Shown in pieces: positions 53,843-61,354 of a DNA stretch of 61,354 nt. Every line of letters begins with the position of its first letter. Positions within the stretch are counted from its first letter, which is position 1. Location: NCBI GenBank assembly GCA_028819255.1, contig JAPPMB010000113.1, forward strand, positions 1 through 61,354, in the 5' to 3' direction. This DNA is from Bryobacterales bacterium (lineage in GTDB: Bacteria > Acidobacteriota > Terriglobia > Bryobacterales > UBA6623). Both the position numbers and the translations under genes were made by a program. Under the pieces are notes generated by a model that was given only the letters and a program-made list of their open reading frames with translations, was not told the DNA's origin and ran no database searches.

Positions 53843-56818
53843 TCAGAACTGGAAGCGGACCCCGACCTTCATCGCGATCGGATCGAGCGCGGCGATGACG
53901 CGCTTCTCGTCGCCGGTTCTCAGGGAGAAGTTGCTCACTGCATTCGAGTTGAGCAGATTGTAGACGTCCAGCATCAATGTGAGCCGGCTGCCGTCACCGA
54001 TGGCGACTGCCTTGTCCAGCCGAATGTCGGTGATCGTGACGTTCTCGGATCGGTTCTCGGACAGGTCGGTGAGGAAGACCGGCTGGTTCGTCCCGGTCCC
54101 GGGTATGTCTACCCGCTGGATCAGCGCGTAGGGCCAGCCGCTCTGATGGCGGACGTTGCCGGACAGGCCGATGTTGTACGGCAGCGTGTGGCGGGCCATG
54201 AGGCGGCCGCCCCAGTTGGTCGTCGCCTGCCTGGCGTCCACGTCCAGACTGTGGTTCTGCCAGATCCGGGCGTGCCCGCCCGAGCCGACCCGGATGGGGT
54301 CGGCAAACAGCGGGCTCCGCGATTCGCCGTCCGCTGCCCGGAACTCGTCCCGCCACTGGTAGTCGAAGCTTGCCTGCAGTAGGAATCCGCCCGTGAATCG
54401 CCTGTTCACTGCAATCTGAACGGTGTCGTAGGCGGCCTGCATGCCGGTGAACGCGGAAATCCTGTTGTCCACCGCACCCGCCACATCGTCGGGCACACGC
54501 TGGACATGCAGCGGCGCGCCGGTGACCGAGTTCACAGGACAGTCCCACTGGGGATCCGAAGCGCACGAGATGCCGCGCCCGGCAAGGAGCGCAGCCTGCT
54601 GGGGCGCGTTCCAGAGGCCGCTGTCGCCGCTCAGGTCCTTGCGAACGTAGGAGACCCTAAGAGCAGTGTCGGCGGCCACCTCGTGCTCAAGAGAGACGTT
54701 GGTCTCGTCCACGTACTCGAGAGGAAGGTCGGGATCGACCGGCGTCCCCTCGGCGCCAAGTTCCGTCCCGGTCGCGCCGAACTCGGCGAGCTTGGCGCCC
54801 AATTCGCCGGGACCGTCGTAGACCCCATTGCCGTTCGGGTCGAGAAAGGCGTATCGGATCCATGCGGTGCTCGCCGGGTTGGCACCCGCGTGGGAGTCCG
54901 CCAGATTCAGGTAGTAGCGGCCGTAGTGTCCCTTCAGCACTGTCCGGGACGCCAGCCTGAACGAGAGTCCGACTCTGGGCGCCCAAGTGTTCCAGACCAC
55001 ACTTGTCCGGCCGGCGGCCGTGCCGCTGGGGAAGAAGTCCGCAAGGAACGGAGTGGAGACCGCGTCGAGGAAGTAGGTTCGCTGCTGCTCGTAGCGCACG
55101 CCCAGGTTCAGCGACATCCGCTTGATCGGCTGCCACGTGTCCTGGAAAAAGAACGCGTGGTGCCGGTTCCGGTTGTCGGAGGCGATCTCACCGGAGCCCG
55201 GCATGCTGAAGAGCATGATTCGATCCACGTTGAACGGGCGCTCGTTCGCGCTGTCGTCGAGATAGCGGACGTGCCCGGAATTGGCGTTCGAGCCGAAGCG
55301 GGCGCTGTCGATCTGGAACTCGTAGCCAACCTTGAAATCGTGACTGCCTCCGAAGTCCGGCACGTAGTGATGCACGATCGCGCTGGCCTGCGGCTTCCAG
55401 CGCACGAAGGTGAACGGCGGCGGACCGTTCTCGCCGGGGAACCAGCCCGCGCCGCTTAGCCGGCCCGTCGCCGTGTCGAGCCGCGGCGGCTGGTTGGCCG
55501 GATCGACCTGCGGCACCATCGGCCACCCGAAGCCGAAGTGCTTGACGGCCGCGGTCATGAACGTCCGGTTGCTCCAGACCCGCTGCCACTCCGCCTTGTG
55601 CGCCCAGCTCCAGCTGGCCTGGGCAAGCACGGAATCGGGACCGACGTCGGCTGACAGCCCCCGCTTCGGCTTCTCCTTCAGCCCCCACTGCGTGTAGCCG
55701 ATCAGCCGGTCCCGGTCAGTCAGCCGCGCGGTCAGCTTGCCGCCGATCGAATCGAAGTCGCCCAGGTCCGTGGCCAAGGACCGGTCCACGCCGGACACGG
55801 CCTTGTCGATGCGAAAGTGGTTGTAAAACACGTAGAACCACGCGCGGTCCCGCACGATCGGGCCCCCGAGATCGGCATGGGTCTCGAAGAAAAGCAGGTT
55901 CGGATTGCCGGTGTAGCCGCGCGCCGCGAGGTCGTCGTCAATGTTGTCGCCGACAAAGCTCTCATTTTCGTAGTCGCCGTGGACCATCCCGCTGAAGCGG
56001 TTGCCGCCGCTCTTGACCGTCATGACGACGAGCGAGCCGGGCCCGGTCATCTCCACGTCAGCGCCGGCGGCCGCGGTCGTGAACTCCTCGATGGAGTAAT
56101 AGTCGAAGTAGAAGCCGGTGCCTCCGCTGCCCTCGGTGGTGTCCACGCCGTCGGCGAGAATCCGGTTCTGGTTCCGTACGCCGAAGCTCTCGTAGCCGGT
56201 CTGCTGGCTCTTGTGCGAGCCTCCGACGTCAAACCCTCGCATGCGCACACCCGGCGTTTGGCCCAGCACAGACCACACGTCGGTGGCGGACGGCACGTCC
56301 TGCAGTTCCGCCACACCGAAATCGTTCACCAGTGCGGTACTCCTGGTGTCCACGACAGGGGCATCGCCGGTGACAATCATCGTCTCCTCCACCGGAGCCA
56401 GGTCCATCTCCACATCGATCCGCATCACCCGGTTGCCTTCCACGATGACGCCCCTGCGGACAACAGTGCGGAATCCCGGCAACTCGAACGCAAGGTCATA
56501 GGATCCGCGTACGAGCGCCCGGAACCGGTAGGACCCGTCCACAAGCGTGACCGTGGCAAGCGGTGCGATGAGCGTCTCTCCCGAGAGCTCGACCTGGGCG
56601 CCGGACACGGCAAGTCCCTGAGCGTCGACCACGGTGCCTTCGATCGTGCCCGAAGTCTGGGCGGCCGCCATGCCGGCTGTGCAGGCCGCCAGCAGAACTG
56701 CGGCGCACCAGAGGGAGATCTGCGCTCCAACGTCGCGCAGCGAAGTCGCGAGCCCGACGCACCTGCGGCGCAGGGCCGCCTTGTCGCCGGGTGGCGGGCA
56801 TCGGCCCCGAAGGAGCAA
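53843..56818 (-). CDS. Oar-like TonB-dependent receptor with carboxypeptidase-regulatory domain
   Basis: About 991 residues. The start is uncertain: TTG at 56818 is the nearest before the signal peptide (WCAAVLLAACTAGMAAAQ); the frame is open to 57127 but that extra part looks non-coding. After the signal comes a CarboxypepD_reg-like domain (GTIEGTVVDAQGLAVSGAQVELSGE), a plug (VEETMIVTGDAPVVDTRST, QTPGVRMRGFDVGG) and a long beta-barrel that ends in VGVRFQF, with a terminal phenylalanine as for outer-membrane proteins. This type of receptor is abundant in Acidobacteriota. Likely imports large substrates such as glycans or peptides; no neighbouring gene specifies which. Confidence 0.87.
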   Translation of the reverse strand: MLLRGRCPPPGDKAALRRRCVGLATSLRDVGAQISLWCAAVLLAACTAGMAAAQTSGTIEGTVVDAQGLAVSGAQVELSGETLIAPLATVTLVDGSYRFRALVRGSYDLAFELPGFRTVVRRGVIVEGNRVMRIDVEMDLAPVEETMIVTGDAPVVDTRSTALVNDFGVAELQDVPSATDVWSVLGQTPGVRMRGFDVGGSHKSQQTGYESFGVRNQNRILADGVDTTEGSGGTGFYFDYYSIEEFTTAAAGADVEMTGPGSLVVMTVKSGGNRFSGMVHGDYENESFVGDNIDDDLAARGYTGNPNLLFFETHADLGGPIVRDRAWFYVFYNHFRIDKAVSGVDRSLATDLGDFDSIGGKLTARLTDRDRLIGYTQWGLKEKPKRGLSADVGPDSVLAQASWSWAHKAEWQRVWSNRTFMTAAVKHFGFGWPMVPQVDPANQPPRLDTATGRLSGAGWFPGENGPPPFTFVRWKPQASAIVHHYVPDFGGSHDFKVGYEFQIDSARFGSNANSGHVRYLDDSANERPFNVDRIMLFSMPGSGEIASDNRNRHHAFFFQDTWQPIKRMSLNLGVRYEQQRTYFLDAVSTPFLADFFPSGTAAGRTSVVWNTWAPRVGLSFRLASRTVLKGHYGRYYLNLADSHAGANPASTAWIRYAFLDPNGNGVYDGPGELGAKLAEFGATGTELGAEGTPVDPDLPLEYVDETNVSLEHEVAADTALRVSYVRKDLSGDSGLWNAPQQAALLAGRGISCASDPQWDCPVNSVTGAPLHVQRVPDDVAGAVDNRISAFTGMQAAYDTVQIAVNRRFTGGFLLQASFDYQWRDEFRAADGESRSPLFADPIRVGSGGHARIWQNHSLDVDARQATTNWGGRLMARHTLPYNIGLSGNVRHQSGWPYALIQRVDIPGTGTNQPVFLTDLSENRSENVTITDIRLDKAVAIGDGSRLTLMLDVYNLLNSNAVSNFSLRTGDEKRVIAALDPIAMKVGVRFQF

Positions 56819-58356
56819 TCCGCGTTCCGCGGGAATTCGCCCTGGTTCCGTGGCGGGCGGACGATCGTTCGCTGGTGAGGCTTCGAAGCAAGCCGGCCGC
56901 GCATCGGCATCCGACGCATGGCCAGCCCCAGTCGGAACCCTCACGGCGAGGGGGGGTGCGATGCCCGAATCACCCGCAGAGCGGCATCCGGAGGGTGCGG
57001 GTCGCGTGGTCCGGGAGCCGGACTGACCGCCGCCCTGACTGCTACGGGCACTCACGGAGAAATCGGTGTCTTTCCGAATTCCATTTCTTCGATCAATCCA
57101 CCATTCCTGATATGATTTTTCCAGCATTTATTCGATCCCTTGCATGTTGAATTCTGTAAGTCTTCGCTTGGAGAGATGCCCATTCCTGCGAGGAGCGATG
57201 ACGGCACGGCCGGGCCGCTTTCCGCCGAGTAGCTAGGCAGGAGAGCGTCGGATCCGAGCCGAAGTGGTCCAAGAACTGTACCCCGCCGCACAATTCGTTT
57301 GTCCGGTGAATCAGCAAAGATACGGCTGGCTCGCCGCCGGTGTTGGCCATCTTCAGTAATGGCACAAATTCCCGGACGCGACCCTCATAAGGCCCGAGCG
57401 CGTTTCGTCGCCGAGTTGGCTTGGGACCGACGACACGACAGCAAACCCCAGCGATTCGAATGGACGTTCCACCATCGCTGGCGTGCGCCATCGAAACGAT
57501 GCGGGCCGCAGAATAGCCGCTCGATCCGCCACGTGTCCCTTGCAGGTCCGAAGCAGTCCTCGTGTGTCCGAATGCATGAGGTTCGTTCGTCGCCGTCAAG
57601 TCGAACTCCGGAGTGATTGTCCTGCCCACGCAGATGATGCCGGCCCGCTCGTCCGGGCCACGATCTCGCTGCCTCAGCGCACACTCGCTCGGTCCAGTTC
57701 GGTGTTGCCCTTGGTCACTGGGAACCCGGCGACCGGAGCCCGAAGACACTTGCGCAGGAACGGCACGTCCTCCAACGGAACTGACCCGGACACCTTGTCG
57801 GGATCCTCGGGGCTGTCTCAGAGGTGCTCTGACTGCATCGTTGGCCGACCCGCAAGTCATCCGAGGTGCGCAGCGCTCAGTCACGAAGTCGATTCCTGTA
57901 CAACAGCTTACGAAAACCTCGAGACACAGAACGCCGAGCTCGGGGCACACTCCGTACCGCTCCGGCGCGGATGCCCCGAGTCCCGTGCAGAATCGCTGGC
58001 TGAGCTGACCATTGTGCATCTGCCCGATTTGGGAGGTCTACGCGCAATTCGGTTGCGTCTTGCGACTCGGATTCGAAAGGGGAGCTGCTCGATCAGTGCC
58101 ACGACTGCGAGCTGCGCTGCTTCACACAGGTGAGGTGATCTCGGGCTACCGTTGCCGATGGTGTGGGGGCCAACACCTGAGGTGTACCCTCTGCAGCAAA
58201 TCGGAAACCGGGAGGGTTGCCGCACGGGCGATGTGATCCTTAGGGTTGAGGGACAGTGCCGGAGCCCGCACCTCCAAGCGCTTGCAGCATGTCCCTGGTG
58301 CAGTTTCAGCCCCTTCGTCCGCGCTCGACCGCGATGTCAAGAACTGGCGCGATATA
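56819..58356. other. Intergenic region between the receptor and the GntR regulator
   Basis: About 1.5 kb. Frames on both strands are open for up to about 300 codons (e.g. 57093-58019 minus) but contain no recognisable domain and no convincing ribosome site. It may hold decayed genes and the receptor promoter. I see no tRNA. Confidence 0.35.
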
Positions 58357-59121
58357 ATGGACTCTAGGACCGCGCTGGTCAGGAAACGCCCAGAAGCAGC
58401 GGCCGAATCGCCTGAATTGCAACCTGTCCCGTACGTAAGCCTCGCCGATCGCGCGTACGCTTCAGTATTGGAGCGAATCCAGAGCGGAGGATTGGCGTTC
58501 GGGGATCTGGTGTCCCGGCGAACGATCGCACGGGAATTGGAGATGAGCCTGCCTCCGGTCGCGGAGGCCTTCCAAAGGCTCGAGTACGAAGGGCTCCTCG
58601 AATGCCGGCCCCGTGTGGGAACCAAGGTTCGGATTCCGTCCGTTGAGGATGTCCGCGGACATTACATGGTTCGCGAGGCCCTCGAGTGCCAGGCCGCACG
58701 GCTGTTCGCAGCCGGTGCAAGCAAAGCGCAGCGAGAATTGCTGAAGGAACACGGGGCCGAATTGGACAGACTATTACGAAGCCCCCGCGTAGCCCGAGTC
58801 GCGTACTTGAAATCGCACGAGCAGTTTCACAGTCGTGTGCCGCGTGCTACAGGCTCGACAGCCTTCACGGCGTCGTATGAGAAGACGCAACTCCCAATCT
58901 GGACGTGGATCTCTTGCTCGGTATTTTGGACTAATCTTCGGGCGACTTCGGAACGAAGGTGGAAGTCAAGTTCGCATTTGGAGTTGGCCTGTGCGCTCTC
59001 GAAAAGAGACATCGGCTTGGCTGAGGCAGCCATGCGCTATCACGTCCAATCTGGTCTTGATCTGATTCTCGAGCACCTCGAACCGTATTTGGACCGGACC
59101 AAGTCCAATGGATTCCGTTGA
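58357..59121 (+). CDS. GntR-family regulator with FCD-type effector domain
   Basis: 254 residues. The winged helix runs from about 30 to 95 (SLADRAYASVLERIQSGGL, then VSRRTIARELEMSLPPVAEA and LEYEGLLECRPRVGTKV). The FCD-like domain follows (YMVREALECQAARLFA) and ends with HLELACALSKRDIGLAEAAMRYHV, containing the metal-binding histidines. The middle of that domain (about 165-205) is atypical. The ATG at 58357 is embedded in TATAAT (58353-58358), so if that is a -10 element the real start must lie downstream. Such regulators usually respond to organic acids. No target gene is obvious. Confidence 0.75.
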   Translation: MDSRTALVRKRPEAAAESPELQPVPYVSLADRAYASVLERIQSGGLAFGDLVSRRTIARELEMSLPPVAEAFQRLEYEGLLECRPRVGTKVRIPSVEDVRGHYMVREALECQAARLFAAGASKAQRELLKEHGAELDRLLRSPRVARVAYLKSHEQFHSRVPRATGSTAFTASYEKTQLPIWTWISCSVFWTNLRATSERRWKSSSHLELACALSKRDIGLAEAAMRYHVQSGLDLILEHLEPYLDRTKSNGFR

Positions 59122-59250
59122 CTGCCATCCCTCCAGAACGGTGGGAGAATCCGTCGCTTCGGCGCTAGAACCGCTGGACTTCGAGCGGTGTCCGGCCAAG
59201 GCACGTCCCGAACGTTTTGATCGGATGTGTATACTCCTTGACACCAGTCG

Positions 59251-61317
59251 ATGAGTCATAGGCATCGTAGGCCGCGCGCCAGGAGACCGAACCGGAGGGG
59301 CCTAGGCGAAGCTGCCAGGATCCGACTGTCACAGATGGAGCGTCGCCGGCAACCGCTCTCAAGACGACGTGCGGTATCTCTGGCCATTGGGGGCTTGGTG
59401 GCCATCTCGATTGCCGTGTTCTGGAGTTCAGAGCGAGATCAAGTCTCAGAATCGGGCGACGCCCTGTCCGCACCAGAGTGGGCACCTTCCTCCCTAGGCC
59501 CAGTCGGCTCACCCTCGGATTCGGGTTATGTTGACAGTGTCGCCTGCGCGGGATGCCACCAGGAGATCTGGGACCACTTCCAAGAAACTGGAATGGCCCG
59601 GTCTTTTTCCCGAATGAGACCTGACGCAAGGATAGCCGACTTCGAGCGGAACAACACGTACTATCATCCGGCGTCAGACCGGCACTATCGCATGTACCGT
59701 GATGGGGACAGCTACTTCATGCATCGCAGTCAAGTCGGTCCCGACGGCGACTTGATCAACGAGGTCGAGAAACGAATCGACTATGTGCTCGGGTCCGGGT
59801 ACAAGGCGAGAACTTATCTCGCTATGAATTCCCAAGGAGAACTCTTGCAGCTGCCAGTGGCTTGGTACACCGAACAAGGCGGATTCTGGGCCATGAATCC
59901 GAGCTATGACCGTCCGGATCACGACGGATTCTCGCGCAGAGTGCGGTTCGACTGCATGTTTTGTCACAACAGCTACTTCGACACCGGTCCCGGAGGGGAC
60001 GGATTCGACGCAGATCCTGTTTATGACGGCGATTTGCCCGAGGGAATCGATTGCCAGCGTTGTCACGGTCCCGGACGGCCACACCTCGAGGTCTTGGCTA
60101 ACAGCGGCTCGGACTCTGACATCGTCGAGAGCATTGTGAATCCAGCGCGGCTCTCCCCGCAGCGAAGTCTCGAAGTGTGTTATCAGTGCCACCTCCAATC
60201 GACGAGCTTTCGTCTGCCCTATGCGAGCCAGCGGCCCGGTCGAGGGGTTCTCTCATACAGACCTGGACAGCCCCTTGAGGACTACATCCTGCACTTCGAC
60301 CACCCACCGGGGGGCGAGCACGACGACAAATTCGAGATCGCGCACGCTGCCTACCGGCTGCGAAAATCACGCTGCTTCCAAGAGAGCAACGGCAGCCTCA
60401 CCTGCACCACGTGTCACGATCCTCATCGGCACCTGTCGAAGGATGAGGCGGCGTACATCGATGTCTGCCTGAACTGTCACCGGCAGCTATCGCCTGGCCT
60501 GCCCGGCGATCTGCGCCATCAGTCTGCGTCAGATTGCTTGAACTGCCACATGCCTCAGCGCCGAACCGACGACGTGGTCCACGTTGTCATGACAGACCAC
60601 TTGATTCGCAGACGCCAGTCTGAACGGGATCTCCTCGCACCGCGAACCGAATTTGTCGAGGGCCCGGACAATGGCTATCTTGGAGAAGTTGTTCTATACT
60701 ACCCGTCCGACCTTCCTGACACGCCTGCCACCGAACTAGATATTGCAGTGGCCCAAGTAGAAGCAGGAACCAACCTCGTGGACGGCCTTCCTAGGCTCCG
60801 ACGCGCAGTTGAAGAGTATCGACCAGTCGGCCACCACTACCACTACGAGCTTGCCGAAGCATATTTCAAGGCCGGTAACCTGAACGAGGCCCTAGCGTGG
60901 TGGGAAGAAACGCTTCGGCGCAGGCCAGGATTCCTGCCTGCTCTCAGAAACCAAGGCAAGGAGTTGGCCAAGTCCGGGCAGTTGGACCGAGGCATTGAGG
61001 TGCTGCGACGGGTCCTGCGCATCCGCGAGGGGGATCCTCACGCCCTGTACGACATGGCACTCGCCTACTTTCTCAAAGGCGACGCCAAGCAGGGCATGGA
61101 CGCCTTGCAGCAGGCTGTTGCGGCAGACCCGGAAGATCCACAGGCCCACAACCTTCTCGCGACGCAGCTTTATGCGTCGGGTGATGTCGCCGGTGCAGAA
61201 ATGGAGTTTCGACAGGCCATTCGCTGGGATCCTCGACACGCGGCGGCAAATGGAAATCTGGCTGCTTTGCTCGCAGAGCAGGGTCAATATGATTCAGCCG
61301 CACTAGTGTTGCGTTAA
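59251..61317 (+). CDS. Seven-heme cytochrome fused to TPR repeats
   Basis: 688 residues from the ATG at 59251; an ATG at 59335 (MERRRQPLSRRRAVSLAIGG) may be the real start, giving a signal anchor at once. Seven CxxCH motifs follow: CAGCH, CMFCH, CQRCH, CYQCH, CTTCH, CLNCH and CLNCH, in a c554-like arrangement (CQRCHGPGRPHLEV). From about residue 510 there are TPR units (YHYELAEAYFKAGNLNEALA, ALYDMALAYFLKGDAKQGMD, NLLATQLYASGDVAGAEMEF). The TAA at 61315 falls just after half of a TPR unit, so the end may be truncated. The same two parts occur as separate adjacent genes at 41958 and 43130. Confidence 0.85.
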   Translation: MSHRHRRPRARRPNRRGLGEAARIRLSQMERRRQPLSRRRAVSLAIGGLVAISIAVFWSSERDQVSESGDALSAPEWAPSSLGPVGSPSDSGYVDSVACAGCHQEIWDHFQETGMARSFSRMRPDARIADFERNNTYYHPASDRHYRMYRDGDSYFMHRSQVGPDGDLINEVEKRIDYVLGSGYKARTYLAMNSQGELLQLPVAWYTEQGGFWAMNPSYDRPDHDGFSRRVRFDCMFCHNSYFDTGPGGDGFDADPVYDGDLPEGIDCQRCHGPGRPHLEVLANSGSDSDIVESIVNPARLSPQRSLEVCYQCHLQSTSFRLPYASQRPGRGVLSYRPGQPLEDYILHFDHPPGGEHDDKFEIAHAAYRLRKSRCFQESNGSLTCTTCHDPHRHLSKDEAAYIDVCLNCHRQLSPGLPGDLRHQSASDCLNCHMPQRRTDDVVHVVMTDHLIRRRQSERDLLAPRTEFVEGPDNGYLGEVVLYYPSDLPDTPATELDIAVAQVEAGTNLVDGLPRLRRAVEEYRPVGHHYHYELAEAYFKAGNLNEALAWWEETLRRRPGFLPALRNQGKELAKSGQLDRGIEVLRRVLRIREGDPHALYDMALAYFLKGDAKQGMDALQQAVAADPEDPQAHNLLATQLYASGDVAGAEMEFRQAIRWDPRHAAANGNLAALLAEQGQYDSAALVLR

Positions 61318-61354
61318 AAGTCGTTGAAAACAAAGGACTTACGCGAACGGTGTG

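Noticed and set aside
57093..58019. 308-codon minus-strand frame upstream of the receptor
   Set aside because: No motif, no signal peptide, no ribosome site, and high GC makes long random frames common here.
58801..59040. Frameshift in the FCD domain of the GntR regulator
   Set aside because: The middle of the domain is odd, but the same frame ends with a good FCD motif (AEAAMRYHV), so I treat the gene as intact.
1..61354. CRISPR arrays, tRNA and rRNA genes
   Set aside because: I saw no regularly spaced direct repeats and no tRNA-like T-loop outside coding genes; a covariance-model scan would be needed to be certain.

Overview
The window is about 61 kb of high-GC bacterial chromosome that reads like an Acidobacteriota member. 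The sequence evidence is an Oar-type TonB-dependent receptor with an N-terminal carboxypeptidase-regulatory domain, FG-GAP/ASPIC-UnbV proteins, multiheme c-type cytochromes, a DUF1588-like heme protein with a DUF1501-like partner, secreted sulfatases, and two proteins resembling choice-of-anchor-V plus the Solibacter-type TIGR03437 domain. The lineage is an inference from gene content; there is no rRNA or tRNA here to confirm it.

Layout. 0-10.5 kb: a broken AlbA-type ATP-binding regulator, a lipoprotein-like sulfatase overlapping a TPR-PhoD phosphodiesterase, an ISL3 transposase remnant, a RelB antitoxin whose YafQ toxin has one premature stop, a hydroxyacid reductase/glycerate kinase pair, and a second sulfatase ending in a strong hairpin. 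10.5-15.7 kb: a visibly AT-richer island with a two-gene SIR2-HerA defence system followed by a transposase fragment. 16-20 kb: a beta-propeller/PHP-type lipoprotein, an orphan HigA antitoxin with only the tail of its toxin left, and a cupin. 20.3-25.6 kb: chorismate metabolism, with fused PabA-PabB on the minus strand and fused AroD-AroE plus TrpE on the plus strand. 25.6-31.3 kb: a large FtsX-type permease, a TPR protein and ribulokinase.

31.3-48.4 kb is the most distinctive part: a nearly co-directional run of secreted proteins. It holds two paralogous one-heme-motif proteins with a repeated four-cysteine C-terminal domain, a 1057-residue protein combining CxxCH motifs with golvesin-like modules and a DUF1588-like end, a VapBC pair, a Tat-exported DUF1501-like protein behind a good sigma70 promoter, a seven-heme cytochrome, a TPR protein and two FG-GAP/UnbV proteins. 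A gene at the right edge (59.25 kb) fuses a seven-heme cytochrome to TPRs, which links the adjacent cytochrome and TPR genes of the main cluster. I infer an extracytoplasmic redox or polymer-processing apparatus; its substrate is unknown.

48.4-61.3 kb: a secreted protein of 26 ankyrin repeats, an AAA ATPase with a nuclease-like tail, a TonB-dependent receptor, a GntR/FCD regulator and the cytochrome-TPR fusion. Several stretches (5.7-6.6, 10.5-11.5, 19-19.8, 38.6-39.5, 53.2-53.8, 56.8-58.4 kb) hold no gene I can support, and with the broken toxin and transposase genes they suggest a genome with much decaying accessory DNA.
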